A stretch of DNA of 64,000 nucleotides from Haliotis asinina (taxonomy: Eukaryota > Mollusca > Gastropoda > Lepetellida > Haliotidae): NCBI RefSeq assembly GCF_037392515.1, contig NC_090281.1, positions 48,398,645-48,462,644 of the forward strand, written 5' to 3'. This document shows, one piece after another, positions 1 to 13,727 of the stretch. The notes below the pieces were generated by a model. That model was not told where the DNA came from, ran no database searches, and was given only the letters and a program-made list of their open reading frames with translations. Numbering within the stretch: position 1 is the first letter of the stretch; every line of letters starts with the position of its first letter. The translations under genes were made by a program, and so were the position numbers.

Positions 1-169
1 ACAATTTTGACGGTCCATAAACATTGATATGAGGGTGTTGGTCCCTATTTTCAATATTGTCCAGTTGAAATGTTTTTGGATCGCCACCTTGGTCAAGTGT
101 CTTGAGTGTATGCCCAGAAGTCTAATAACTGGTAGTCTTCATCACGAACCATTTATACATAAAAGCCAT

Positions 170-285
170 GGTGGGTGAGTGGTTTAGAAGGGGTTACACT
201 TGAGAGTGTAAGATCGAATCCCGCATGGGACCCAATCCCCCGAAAGTACTAGAATCTGTACTATACTGAAAAAGTACAATCCCAT
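170..285 (+). mobile_element. tRNA-like SINE, third (B) family
   Basis: GTGGGTGAGTGGTTTAGAAG and AGATCGAATCC resemble A and B boxes; the body AAGTACTAGAATCTGTACT matches the copy at 55404. Confidence 0.45.
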
Positions 286-483
286 ATGTGATATGCGTTG
301 CATTTGGCCATTTTGTTCTTGAAATGCATGTGCTCACAGTCGAGGAATAGATAGCAGTTCCTGGCCCTGTCGCTGGTTTAGTTACGGTTTCTACCAAACA
401 TTTACTAAAAAGAGTCAATTGGTTTGAAAATTTAATTCTAAGGTAAGTGAAACTATGATAATATCCTGCTTTATATTTCCAAA

Positions 484-927
484 GGAGTGAGTTTAGTGTA
501 ACACCGCTGTTACCAATATCATGTCGGGGAACACGAGAAATGGGCTTCACACATTGTAACCATGTGAGTGAGTGAGTGGGTGAGTGAGTGTGTGAGTGAG
601 TGTATGAGTGAGTTTGGGTTTACGCCGCACTCAGCAAAATTCCAGCTGTATGGTGGCGGTCTGTAAATAATCGAGTCTGGACCAAACAATCCAGTGATCA
701 ATAACATGAGCATCAATCTGCGCAATTGGGAACCGATGACATGCGACAACCAAGTCAGCGAACCTGACCACCCGATCCCGTTAGTCGTTTCTTACGACAA
801 GCAGAGTCGCCTTTTATGACAAACATGGGTACCACGGTACCTTCACGGGTCAGTGTACCCATGTGTGGTATCGAACCCGGGTTTTCGGCGTGACGAACGG
901 ACGCTTTAACCACTAGGCTATCCCGCA
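484..927 (-). mobile_element. Short-family SINE split by a nested SINE
   Basis: The tail and body at 484-566 and the tRNA-like head at 855-927 (ATCGAACCCGGGTTTTC, CCACTAGGCTATCCC in reverse) are two halves of one SINE, separated by the copy at 567-854. Confidence 0.55.
567..854 (-). mobile_element. SINE of the long (V) family nested in another SINE
   Basis: The GAGT-rich tail is followed by ACGCCGCACTCAGC, TAAATAATCGAGTCTGGACC and CACCCGATCCCGTTAGTCG, the markers of the long family. Flanked by GTAACCATGTG (556-566) and GTACCCATGTG (855-865), an insertion duplication inside a short-family SINE. Confidence 0.65.
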
Positions 928-1413
928 TCCTCGTCTCCAAAGAAGAAAGATATGTGTGCTTTTTTTACCGCTACCAGTTGTAACAACTTCTGTTACTGCA
1001 TTATTTACATCATTTTGTGTTGACAGTAAAATGAACTTATTGTGTTTTAAAAGATAATGGATCATTTAGAAGTGTGTCATAACCATAAAGATGTAAGCGA
1101 ACTAGAGGCTTGACGTTGGAGAGAATTCTTGAGTAATTGCATCATCATTGCATCACTGATACCAGATACGTTTCCAATTCATTTACAAACTTTAAAACTA
1201 ACAAGGATGTAAACGTTCTCCCTGACTACCACCAGCTCCAGGAAAACGTAGGACACTTCTTTTTCAAACCTTACTCGCTGTTATTGAACATATTTGTTTG
1301 AGTGTGATATTAAATCAAACTCCGATTTTTGAAATGCTTTAGAAACCTCTATCACAGCATAGAGTACTATTCTTTTAGCATCTCCGCAAAACGCCCACTA
1401 TTATATGCACTAT

Positions 1414-1673
1414 GAGTGGGTGGGCTTAGTTTTTAGTTTTACGCCACACTGAGCAATATTCCAGCTATATGGTGACGGTTTGTAAATAATCGAGTCTGTA
1501 CCAGAATGTCCAGTGATCAACAGCATGAGCACCGATCTGGAATTGGGAACCGATGACATGTGTCAACCAAGCCTGGCCACCCAATCCCGTTAGTCGCCTC
1601 TTACAAGCACAGGTACCTTTTATGGCAAGCGTGGGTTGCTGCTGAAGACCTATTCTACCCCGGATCTTCACGT
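1414..1673 (-). mobile_element. SINE, long family
   Basis: GAGTGGGTGGG tail remnant, ACGCCACACTGAGCAATATT, TAAATAATCGAGTCTG and CCCGTTAGTCGCCTCTTAC. Confidence 0.6.
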
Positions 1674-3819
1674 GTCATATGCACTATGAATGTTCACCTC
1701 TAGTCAGTAGAAGAAAACCTTTGTAAAATCCTGTTTAAGATAGTGATTTGCTGGTTTCGATTAAGAGGACATAATAATCTTATGTAACGTGCGCTGGAAA
1801 CAATTTTCCAAGGCATATTAAGGTAGCAATCGGTCCGTGTGAGTTATGATCAAGCAGATCACTTTTTCATCATATATGTTGGTTTTAATAATGTCTGTGA
1901 GAAATTCTACGGGTACGATGCCAGTCAAAAAGTCTGAGAATGTTTACCTATACAATGCACTTGATTCCCAACAAACCCGCACCCAAAGGTTGTCCAAACA
2001 CCCATCCGAACTTTCCAATACCCTCGGTCTACCACGCAAAGCATTATACAACGGGCATAATTCATGCGACACACAGTTATCGCTGCACATTGACCGCCAA
2101 CCGCAAGTTTATTTATCTGGATTCCGACCTGACAATCTAATATACACCGCGGCGTCGGGCTGGTGTGGTACCTGAGGATGCGCGCCATTAAACCGCCATG
2201 ATGGATTTTCGAGCCTGCGACAAGTTTCATTAGAATGCGCCACCTGGTGAATGAAAGTGAAATCACAGAGACATGAAACTAGTTTTAAATGTTATTCACA
2301 GAAGATACAACGAGGAAGGCCTGTCAACAGCTTGTGAAGTGGTGAGGCAAATGTCATTTGAAACTATTGTGCGGGACGGTCCCCGATAAGCGCGAGGAGA
2401 TAACCGCTCGCATGGTAATATATATAGTTGCTTAATGACATGTAATAGGCAATCGATCTGCTCTTGATATTTATGCAAATCTGACGTGCGGTCGTCCCAT
2501 CCAATATTTTGTGCAAATTATTTTCCGAATCTGGTAACCACATTTCATATTCGCTGGTGTTTCAACGAACGATCAAAAAACAAAAAAGAATCCCATTCGT
2601 TTCCTGCACAAAAGGTAAATTGTCCATGAAATTATATTCCCAGGAACATATACAAAGAAAATGAATGTATGAGGAGAACACCCGTTTCATTAACTTGTTG
2701 CCTGGTTGTCACAATTTCCACGCTTCTGTATTCCACGGTGTAGGTGGTTAGCACGCCAGGACAGTCAGTTTCATTAAAATCAGAGGAGTTGGCTCAGAAC
2801 GACGTCGTGTTGAGAGAAAATAATGACTCGAATTGAAAAACCATCATTACCCTACACAACGTGACACAGAGGTTAAAGGGAGTTCACGAGTCTTAATGGG
2901 GTATTACTTACCCACTTTTTTCATACAAAACAACTTTGTAACTCATCTGCATATATAGTTTAAACACGGTCTTTTGTCGTTTTGTTTCATTCATTCATTC
3001 GTGCGTTCCACGAATTTTATACCCGCAAGCAGTCATACTGAATAACGCGAAACAATATAGCTCTACGCACATGTAGCAGGAAGTTTAAACGCATATAACG
3101 AGCCACTGTCAACATAAAACTTGTTTTCTGCTTAAATACTTTATCAGCAAGTTCGTGATTACCATAACACAGTCTATTTATTTTTGCAAAAGCTAAATGC
3201 AAGATGGTAGTGTAGGTTTTGGCGTGGAATAAATTAATGCATTTTGGAAATCAAAGATGACAATACTGAAAGTTCACGTACTAATACCCTAGCCTGGGCA
3301 ATTGTAATCCCCGTTCTGCACAATATATCTGAGGAAGATTTAAGTTTCCAGCGCAACGTCAACTGTGTTTAGCTATAGCAGAACTCCAGACCGTTTATTG
3401 TATTAGTCGGAATTTTACAATGAATGAATAAATAAATGAATAATAGTAAGAATTAGGAGCAAGAATTATATGTGAATGAATGAAAGAAAGAAAAAGAATA
3501 AACGAAAGACGTACATACGGGAATGAATGAAAGAATAAATGATACACCACGGCCATCCCTTTCAAAACATGTTAAAGAACGCTAAAGTGTCGCGAGAACA
3601 TAGGTGTTAACATCAGCTGACCTTTAAAAACATCAACTTTGAGACATTTTTGTTTACATTGATAATTAATTCAGATATCTTATTGCATGTGGGGAACGGC
3701 ATGGACATTAGTAAAATGTTAACTGACACTATCACTCCCTCTCAAACATAAAGTGTAAAACTGTCACAAGGCGTTCTAACACCTTTCCAGTTTTGTCAAA
3801 TAACAAGATCAAAAAGAAA

Positions 3820-4420
3820 GAAAGAAGTTACAGAACTATAACCCTCAAGCACCACAAGCATCAATGGCGGATCAGATCAGATCGGCGATATGTTTTCACA
3901 CACAACACCCTAGCATTTTGTTTAGATTATGAAACTATCACTATTACTTGCAAACACATTTCACCTGATGGCATATTCCCCTCATAAGAATTAAAGGCGT
4001 ATGTGAAAGATGTTTTTGGAGTAATAACTAGAAACACTCAAACAACGGCGTGTAGTATTTCAATAGCGAATCAGATCAGATCAGCGATATGTCACAATTT
4101 TCACACACCTCAAATACATCCTAACATATTTTTAGATTATGAAACTGTCACTATTAATTGCGAACACATTTCACCTCATAGCATATTCCCCTCATAAGAA
4201 TTAAAAGGTACATGTGAAAGATTGAAGAAATAACTAGAAACACTCCAACAACGGTCAGTAGTATGTCAATGGCGGATCGGAATAGATCGGCGATATGTCA
4301 AATTTTTCAAACATCTCAAATTTTTAAGTCATTAGACTATCACTATTACTTGCAAATAAATACCTTTCAACTAAAGGCATGTTTCCCTTCTAAAAGATAA
4401 ATGAATGTGTGGAAGAAGTT
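3820..4420. repeat. Tandem repeat of about 200 bp, three copies
   Basis: Each copy carries ATAACTAGAAACACT, CGGATCAGATCAGATCGGCG-like and GATTATGAAACTATCACTAT segments. The third copy is the most diverged. Confidence 0.75.
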
Positions 4421-5288
4421 TTAATCGGCACAGTTTAGTTTATCTTCGCGGTGAATCGAGAATGGAAGGCAGTGAACTTTAACATACCGACTTGAAACTT
4501 TACTACAAATCTTCTGTCCTAATACTGACACCAATACCAATTATTTGATTTAAACTGAAGTGACAAAATAGCTAACTTATCTTCTACATGTCGGATTTCA
4601 GTTGTTACAACACTCAGAGAATTTAATCAGCTGTTGAAAATAAACCGTGCTCAATCTTAAATACTAAGCTGCCGCCATATTGGATGCACTGGTTACGTAA
4701 CGACCCGGGGCGTACGTTCAGGGTCTTTTCGAGGAGTTTCTTCTCACTCTCTATATAGCCTTTAATGAATTGTTAATTTGTTATGCTTATTTTGATACTT
4801 AGAAAAAAAATGGTTTTAAAACTTTTTAAAAATTAAATGAAAATAAAAATAAGTGATATCAGTGGTGTTCCATCTGTCACTAACTTTTTTAACTGCTAAT
4901 TATACCTGTACATTTCAAACTCAATGCGACTCATTGAAACGTAAGCGGTTCAGCACATGTTGCGGGAATTCTGTAAACACATTTAACAATTCACTACCTG
5001 CATTTCACTTCACCCATTTTAAACTTTTTTCGCCAAACGCGACTCATGGCAAGATAAAGAAAGGTTATGGGGTATCACACAAGAATATGTGAATAGCTTT
5101 ATAAACTCTTTTGTAATATCCGGTAAGAATTCAGAGATCCAGCAACCAATTTTTGTTGTCACAGGCTAGTGAGGTCACAGGATCAGGCTGTCAGGTTCGA
5201 TGACGTAATGCTCATCGTGGCTCATGATATCAATGACATGGCTAGAATAAACAATCAAAAGCAAAGCAAAACAAAACAAAACAAACTA

Positions 5289-5465
5289 CAGTGGAAGCCG
5301 TCAAACCCGGCATCAGACCAATCCGGCAAGTTGTCAACACCATCATAAAATCTCAGTCCCGTCCGTGGCATGTAAATTTACCATCAGCACCTATAATCCG
5401 ACATGTTGTCTAAACCGGAATTTTTCTTCAGTCCCGATGAGTGCTGGTTTAGACAGCTTCCACTG
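5289..5465. mobile_element. pogo/Tigger-like MITE
   Basis: 177 bp. Left end CAGTGGAAGCCGTCAAACCC, right end GTTTAGACAGCTTCCACTG in inverted orientation, with TA on each side (5287-5288, 5466-5467). The CAGTGGAA...GTC start is the pogo/Tigger terminal pattern. No coding sequence. Confidence 0.6.
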
Positions 5466-8089
5466 TACATAAACAAAAACACAAAACACAACAAGACCAA
5501 CAAGCGTTACTTTCCTCCTAAATCAAATCAGCATCATTTTATGCCTCACACCGTGTTAATATACTTGTCCATATGTATTATTCATGTCGGCGTTACATCC
5601 AAATCCTCTTGTTTTCCCCACATGTCAGCTATCCATATGAATATTTAATCTACTGAATGTTTGCAAATTATCGACAACCTGCAGATTGTACTAACGGTTT
5701 AAGCGTTAATTACTGTCAAGCAATGGACAGTCTGTATCACTGCGTATTGGCATAATGGCATCCTATGTTCTCCAGGTGCTTTGACGGGCTGCTTATCATC
5801 TGTTGGCCTCCAAAGAGGTTAATTCGACATCACCAACATCCGTAGACAAACAACGACGCTTGTGCTCTGTCAACATCCCAGGATGAGATGGAGGCACGAG
5901 CGTGTTAGGGATGCGAGCAGAGGCGGAATTTCGATCGTTTGGAAAAGAATACAATTATTGTTATCTTGGTGACGGTGTTCTATGCCGCGGGAGGCGATTG
6001 AGCACGTGCCACGGCTCCCTGCATGTACTGCTCACAACATATTAAAGACACACGAACTTCTTCTTGACTATGATTATCCAGCAACGTCAACTCTGTTCAA
6101 AGCCGAGCTTGTCCTTTCTTTCTTGTTGCTGGCGGTAGTAAAACCACAAACCAGTTCGAAGCGATATGGTTGGTCTTCACTTCCATTGAAATTTGTTACG
6201 GAATTTTGTTGAAAATACCAGATTAATAGTACTACTGACGGTCCCACGGCTTTAGCAGATCTTGGTATAATCATGTTTATAATAATACATGTCTGGCAAA
6301 TGCCAACAACGAAATTTAACAAATGAAAGCTATGCAAATATCCCTTCAAAGATATTCTATATGACCTGCACTCATTGTTTACATGAGATACAATATGACT
6401 ACTATATTATTCTTATCTGTCCATGTTATGAGTCTCGTAAATCGTAGGTACCTCCCTTTTATACCAATAACCCATCAAGGATGAAATTCTATAAGCGGGT
6501 GGCATGTAAAGATCTATCATTGATAAAAAAAATTGCTATATTTTTAAAGAAAATCCAAGTATTTAAATGAGTATACTATACAACCGCAACGTATTGACAT
6601 ATTAATACTTTTGTGATGTACTCTGGGACACGAGGCCATAAATTCTGAATAAAGTCTGTCTGTCTGTCTATATAACTGGTGCACTGGAGAGCGCTTACTA
6701 CGGTGTATCGTTCTTCGCGCAACCGGTACTCCGTAATGTAGTTTAAATGCTGTTGAGGCTGACTCACTCATTTACTCTCGCGAATTTTAAGTCGACAACA
6801 TTTTACAACAGCTACTAACGCAACATTTAATAAGTTCGATCAAACAACTGTGTAATGAAATATTTCTCACAAAAAAGTATTAAACATAGGTGCAAATAAT
6901 TTATAAAAATTAATGGATACCCGTGGTTGCGTTTAAGCACGTGGTCGTGCAACACGTGGTTTGAGAAATATACATTTCTACGACAATAGACGTTAGTTAA
7001 CAATATTGCTGAGGGATGTCTGCACGTGCTTTTACTCGGTGTACATCCATCAAAATTTAACTAAAATGTTAATTTTCATATGTATGTGTATTCAACTAAT
7101 TAAAAGTGTTGGCGGCTGAATATTGTGCGTGTGTTCACTGAATTAATTGAACAGTCACCCGTGAATACCTCCATCGAGAATTATGAGGAAATATTATGTG
7201 GCACGTGCGTGGAGCAACGAACAGTCAAATCCAAAAACTGTCATAGTAATATTCATCGTTTTTCAATCAAATGTATCGTAACGCTAAAAATCTGAAAAAG
7301 AAATCCGTTTTAATTAACCGGGGTTTGATCACAATGCTGTCAATGAATGAGTATGCAGGAACAGTTGAACTTCGGGTACGAAATAATCATATATACATAT
7401 TCATCGTTTTCACTGTTAAAAAATTAACATATCGCCTGCAACAGTTTTCACCCAAACATATCAACTAACATCAGATTGCATTTACACATATAATACATTT
7501 AGAGTAATTATGTTTATAACGCCATGATCTTTAGCATGTACTTTATGGAATGGTGTGCTCAGTCTTCTCGATAATATAAACCCTTTAGAGTGATTCAAAC
7601 CTTCTTTTCTCTTCTGTACGTTTGGTTAAACAAAAGACGCTTATTCTGTGATATATACTGGTGTAAACAAATAAAGGAACACGAGAAAATACAAGTGTTC
7701 CGTTATTACTTTTCCGGGGTTGTTCAGAAGTTGTACAATGTACTGTGAGTGTATCTTGGAATATACTAAGGACCACGATAACGATGTGGTGTCCCCTTAT
7801 TTGTTTCCCTCCCTATAGAAAGCATTCAGTAGTTATGGACTTAATGTTAGACAAAATAACGTCTCAATATTTCAAAACCTTGACGAATATATAAAGTTGG
7901 GTTCAGATTGCAAGTATTTACAAAAAGAAAAAAATCCGTGATAGCTGAAGCTCTTAAAACAAATTTGCAGTTACAATTTGTCCTGTTCAATTAAATATTT
8001 CATTTAATTCGATTGATATAATAATGAAACTTATTATGGCGACAGATGTAGGTTCTGCAGACATACCGGCAGTACTGATTGCCCTGTCA

Positions 8090-8285
8090 CAAGACACGTA
8101 CGGCCAAGGATCCCGTGAAGATTCGGGTTGGAATTGGTCTTCAGGAGCCAATGCTTGTTGCAAGAGGCGACTAACGGCATTGGGTGGTCTGGTTCAGTTG
8201 ACTTGGTTGACACATGTCATCATATCCCAGTTGCGCAGATCATGTTCATAGCTGGAACATTGCTGAGCGCGGCGTTGTATAAGCA
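8090..8285 (+). mobile_element. SINE, long family, decayed
   Basis: GTGAAGATTCGGGTTGGAAT, GCAAGAGGCGACTAACGGCA, CAGTTGCGCAGATCATG and GAACATTGCTGAGCGCGGC in order; ACTC tail lost. Confidence 0.5.
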
Positions 8286-8414
8286 AGAGAGCAAACAAAC
8301 AAACAAGCGTATGTCCACTAGCTGGAGGTTCCGATCAGTACATTGTGTAAGTGTCGTGTGCTGTTGTCTCACCTTTACACCTTCTTGGCACTAACTGAAA
8401 TAGTATATGAATTC

Positions 8415-8560
8415 AGTATTGTGTGGAATTCACCGTTCTTCCTTCAGCGAGGTGGCTAGCTCTACTGGTGTATTTGACGCACGTTGACGGTAACGTCTAT
8501 TGACTTCATCCCACAGATGTTCTGTCACATCTGAAAATCTTGAAGCCAGTGGCATGACGT
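8415..8560 (-). mobile_element. Tc1-like transposase C-terminal fragment
   Basis: The - strand frame reads FSDVTEHLWDEVNRRYRQR, then PVELATSLKEE, matching the SPDLxPIEHLWD...ELxxALxEEW end of Tc1 transposases. The rest of the element is absent or unrecognisable. Confidence 0.6.
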
Positions 8561-8699
8561 TATCGTCTGAATTATGAACACAGAGACTCGTGTTGAGTGT
8601 GATGTAATAGTTCGTTCTGTCTGTTGATAATTCGAAGAGGGTGACGCAAAGAATTCTCTCTGTGAACCGATTTGTCGGAACTACCATCAAGTCCTAAGA

Positions 8700-10180
8700 G
8701 TCTGTATGTCTATTTCAAGACGTCGGGACCAGCAGCATTCAGACTCGGCCACATTTTACGAGATTGTTTAATTGGTCGCCCTCAACACAAGATTGTAATG
8801 GTATATCTCTCTGTGCAATCACGAAAGGTTATGCAAACGAGATATATTTAAACGTTTGATATTTTTTTCAGTTTCTAAATTGAAAGTGAGATTGAGGTTG
8901 CATCGTATGTACTTGCAACACCAGTGGAACGAATTGAAGGTTTCAAATACCACAACGCAGAATGCACGAATGTTTACGTGAGGATACTCACTTGTATTAA
9001 AGTTAACGACCCTTGTAACATAGGGGGTCGGGGTAAACCGTTTCGTGAAGAAATGAACAGTTATAATAGGTCCCACAGTCATCAAAGATACCTTCCGTTT
9101 GTTATTTACTTCATGGCGGTGATCTCCAAAATTACACAAATTGGGTCTTTATGTGTATTTATTTTATAGATGCAACATACGGGCGAATAATTACAAAGGA
9201 ACATACTTGCCGGTTTTCAAAACTGCTCCCACGAGAGTATTTAATACCGAGAGAAGCATTGTAACATGACGTATGATATCATGAAGTCACCGAGGCTCGA
9301 ACAGAACGATAGGCAAACACACGCCAACGCTACCACCGAGTCTGCTGTCAGTGATTTTATACGTTATTAACAAAGGCAAAAGCACTTCTTTTCATAACGA
9401 ATTAACGCTGCTAAAAATATACCCATTCTTGCTGTAACTTGTAACCTGTTCACATCTGTCGCAAAGGGCCATTAAACTGATCGTGTAGTGGAACTCCGTG
9501 ACCCGAGTGTTTGTGTCACCGTGACCCAGCATGGACAATTTACTATTTGAAAAATACGGTTGACGTCATTATTTTTAATAGAATATTTCCTGAATCACAT
9601 CCCCCCATGGTGCCCGCATATTTAAAACCATATACTTAAAACAGACGCCTGTTGGGCATTTAGAAACTGGATGGTAGCTTAACAAAGTGTGATTTGGATT
9701 TAGTGTCATTCGTCTAACGAAGGGACCCAGAAATAATTGTAAATAATTAAGAAGTTGTAAATCCATACAATACGTTGTTATATATTTGAAAAGTCCACAA
9801 GAGTGAAGCCCCACCTGTTTCCAGTTTGCTTAAAGACTATACAGCACAGCGGTATAGCGTAGCGTTATAGCACATCGAATTATATCGTAACAGTTACGTT
9901 GTGTTAAACGAGAACTCACTGTGATGTACATCCTAAACCTGCTCAATAACACACAGCGACGTTTGTCTAAGTGCTGCTCGAGCCCCAGTGACTTAATGAC
10001 ATCGTTTTGTTTATGAGGATAGTTTAAATAATTTATGGGCACTGTCCTCTATGACTTTCTGGTTTGGTTAATAGATCAGGGTGTAGATGTAATGCTTTGA
10101 GGGGGCCAACGGTGCATTCTCAATTGTCTTTGTACATCATCAAGACTACCGAAGATTCCTAAATTACTTGCCTTGTTTGT
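8700..10180. other. No recognisable feature
   Basis: Unique sequence; short open frames only, without motifs or paired splice signals worth naming. Confidence 0.45.
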
Positions 10181-10345
10181 GTGATTGAGTTTAGTTTTAC
10201 GGCGTTGTAGCACTATTCCAGCAATATTGCTGGCAATGGACACCAGAAATGGGCTTCAGACATTGTACCCCTGAGGGAAATCGAACCCGGATCTTCTGTG
10301 TGACGAACTAATGCTATAATCAAAAGGCCCCTGTCTCACCTCCCC
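10181..10345 (-). mobile_element. SINE, short family
   Basis: GATTGAGTTTAGTTTTACGG, AGCAATATTGCTGG, GAAATCGAACCCGGATCTTC in reverse of the tRNA-like head. Confidence 0.5.
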
Positions 10346-10360
10346 TACAAGGATTCTGAG

Positions 10361-10512
10361 TGAGTGAGTCTGGTTTCACGCAACTTTTAGCACTATTCTA
10401 ACAATATCACGGCGGAGACACCAGAAATGGGTTCCACACATTATACCCATGTGGGAAATCGAACCCGAGTCTTCGGCTTGACGATCTAACGCTCTACCCA
10501 CTAGGCTATCAC
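10361..10512 (-). mobile_element. SINE, short family, adjacent second copy
   Basis: GTGAGTGAGTCTGGTTTCAC, AATATCACGGCGGAGACACC, GAAATCGAACCCGAGTCTTC and CCCACTAGGCTATC. Confidence 0.5.
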
Positions 10513-11032
10513 ACTACCCGTACACAGATTCTGACCCCTGGCCGGAAACGTTTATTGTCCATGACACATTATGTCGAACTGACGGCAGACCAAGTTTATT
10601 TTATTGATGGAGCAAACTACAAACAATAAACAACAAACAAGCCTAAATAAACAGATACTGGGTATCGGTACATTACCCTTCTTAAGTCATGAAATATGCT
10701 GTTGGCAAATTCGTATCCCATAATTAATGTTTTGTATGACAGTTTACGCTTGGAATGCCTGTCGTGACCGGATATCGTTGCTGCTACTCATCACAGTTAA
10801 TGAAAATTTTAGATCAGACCTATCGAGTCTGGATTTCTTGATTTTCGATCAGAGGAAATGAACCAAGAGGAAACAGATGAAAACATATTTCGTTCCATTA
10901 CCATGATAAATATCTTTACTGGTTTCTTGCGCATTGTTCTAACTTATACGACCGCTTCAGTCACTTTGCACACTCAAAATTGTCTTGTGTACTTTACGTG
11001 TGCTTCCCTAACGTAGCCACAGCATTAACCAT

Positions 11033-11283
11033 AGTGAGTGAGTTAAGTTTTGCGCTCACTACTTAGCAATATTTCAGCTAGATGGTGGTAGTCTGTAAAT
11101 AATCGAGTCTGGACCAGAAAATCCAGTGACGGACAGCATGACCATCGATCTGCGCAACTGGGAACCGATGGCATGTGTCAAACAAATCAGCGAGCCCGAC
11201 CAGTCGCCTCTTAAGACAAACTGAGTTGCCTTTTACAGCAAGGATGGGTTGCTGAAGACCTATTCTACCCCCAGGCCTTCACG
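11033..11283 (-). mobile_element. SINE, long family
   Basis: AGTGAGTGAGTTAAGTTTTG, TAAATAATCGAGTCTGGACC, ATCGATCTGCGCAACTGGG and a GCTGAAGACCTATTCTACCC end. Confidence 0.6.
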
Positions 11284-12385
11284 GCATTAACCATAAAATC
11301 AAGCACACGACACCCTCAGCGAAAGTGTATCCTTTCGCTGGTTTGGCAACTGAGACAGAAATAGATGATTTACCATATTGGCTGTATAATGTATGTCAAG
11401 TGAATATCTAATTGATTTGTCAAACCTGAATCGGTCAATGTTATTGAAAAAAAATACATTTACAATTTTCGACCTGTTTGTCAAAACGTCATCATCTTTT
11501 CCAGGTTATTGTTCCAAAATCAGTCAATTTCTGTCTCATCTATAATTTTCTGCTTTTAAAGTATATTTTACATCACCTGGGCTTACTTGTTGGGCCTGTG
11601 TTCTTTGACTCATGTCTTGGGAATTTTTAGGCACAATGTCACATATTTTGACAATATTTTAGACTATATTGTATGCACTGGAGCATATGCACTCACTTTT
11701 GCTTACTATTGATATAATAAAAGACTTATTATCCAGCACGACGTGCCTGAAATGGATAATGGAAACTTCGATGCAAACAGCTTCCAACCAAAGAACACTT
11801 GCCATATATGGAATGTGAAGTATCGAAAACTGTCTCACGCCGAACTGTTTCAATCATAAATTTATATTCGTAAACAGCGCCCCAATGGACATAACTCTAT
11901 GGGGTTCGCTTGAAATAATGTTTTCGGTTGGTAATGGGCGCGGGAGTCGATTTAATGCAACGTTCAGTCCGAATTCATTCGAACCTTTTTCAATATTATT
12001 ACCGAAATACGTAATTGCCTGGGGGGACAGATTATATGATAGCTTGTCTGAATGCTGACAATGAGTATTTTTTTAGGAAAATGCATGAATTTAATTTTAG
12101 AAAACTGTTGCGTGAAATAATGCCTTAAAATAATTTTGAGCACGAACAGCTCTGTGGGAGCGATAGTTAAGTCGCGTTTTGTCACTTCTCAGAATACGTA
12201 TCTGGGTGTACTTCTACAGACAATCAGATATTCTTTAGCCAAAATACTCTCATTATTCTCCTTTTTCTGCAAAATTAATGCAGAAAAACATACCTTATTT
12301 GAAGTTTGAATCACATTTCAGATTTGTTTATCCAATAATCAAATACTTCACAATTCATCAGTGTTACCATAAATTAAATGTGCAT

Positions 12386-13374
12386 GTTATGCCTTAGCTT
12401 ATGTCTTAGCTTATGCCTTAGCTTATGTCTTAGCTTATGCCTTACCTTATGTCTTAGCTTATGCCTTAGCTCATGCCTTAGCTTATGTCTTAGCTTATGC
12501 CTTAGTTTATGCCTTAGTTTATGTCTTAGCTTATGTCTTAGCTTATGCCTTAGTTTATGCCTTAGCGTATGTCTTAGTTTATGTCTTAGCTTATGCCTTA
12601 GTTTATGACTTAGCTTATGTCTTAGCTTATGTCTTAGCTTATGCCTTAGCTTATGTCTTAGTTTATGTCTTAGCTTATGTCTTAGCTTATGCCTTAGCTA
12701 GCTTATGCCTTAGCTTATGTCTTAGCTTATGTCTTAGCTTATGTCTTAGCTTATGCCTTAGTTTATGTCTTAGCTTATGTCTTAGCTTATGTCTTAGCTT
12801 ATGTCTTAGCTTATGCTTCAGTTTATGACTTAGCTTATGTCTTAGCTTGTGTCTTAGCTTAGGCCTCAGTTTATGACTTAGCTTATGTCTTAGCTTATGT
12901 CTTAGCTTAGGCCTTAGCGTATATCTTAGTTTATGTCTTAGCTTATGTCTTAGCTTATGCCTTAGCTAGCTTATGCCTTAGCTAGCTTATGCCTTAGCTT
13001 ATGTCTTAGCTTATGCCTTAGTTTATGTCTTAGCTTATGTCTTAGCTTATGTCTTAGCTTATGTCTTAGTTTATGTCTTAGCTTATGTCTTAGTTTATGC
13101 CTTAGTTTATGCCTTAGCTCATGCCTTAGTTTATGTCTTAGCTTATGTCTTAGCTTATGCCTGAGCTTATGCCTTAGTTTATGTCTTAGCTTATGCCTTA
13201 GTTTATGTCTTAGCTTATGTCTTAGCTTATGCCTTAGCTTATGTCTTAGCTTATGTCTTAGCTTATGCCTTAGCTTATGTCTTAGTTTATGTCTTAGCTT
13301 ATGTCTTAGCTTATGCCTTAGTTTATGTCTTAGCTTATGCCTTAGTTTATGTCTTAGCTTATGTCTTAGCTTAT
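12386..13374. repeat. 12-bp minisatellite, about 1 kb
   Basis: About 80 copies of TTATGYCTTAGY (ATGTCTTAGCTT and ATGCCTTAGTTT variants). Since 12 is divisible by 3, some frames stay open on both strands (CLSL and RHKL repeats); these are not genes. Confidence 0.9.
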
Positions 13375-13727
13375 TGTACAAAACATTGCCGTATACAACT
13401 TTGTTATTACTGCATGCATGTATAATTATACGATAATAAACATCATTCTACATACAGTGTACAGATTATGCAATAGGTCCCTTACTATTGTTCCCATTTT
13501 CAGCTTTAAGTGAAGGTTTAAGAACGAAAATGTATAAAGTAATTGTAATAATATGTCTACATATGTCTACATTGTCTTGTCACTCTGACTGGCCCCGTCT
13601 TCCCCTGTAGTGTTATATTATTAACGATGTATTTTTGCATTTTTGCTTGCAGTAAGTGGTGAACAATAGTGCTTGCTATGATAATACTACAATGGTTAAA
13701 AACAATTGTCCATCATGTTACATCGGC

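Larger units (their letters stand above)
1674..8089. other. Gene-free region
   Basis: Apart from the tandem repeat at 3820-4420 and the MITE at 5289-5465, I see AT-rich unique sequence, an AATGA-rich simple stretch (3418-3540) and short TCTG runs (6655-6675). No frame shows recognisable protein motifs. Confidence 0.5.

Noticed and set aside
12971-13381. 136-codon RHKL-repeat frame
   Set aside because: Artifact of a 12-bp array without stops in that frame; no splice sites or unique flanks.
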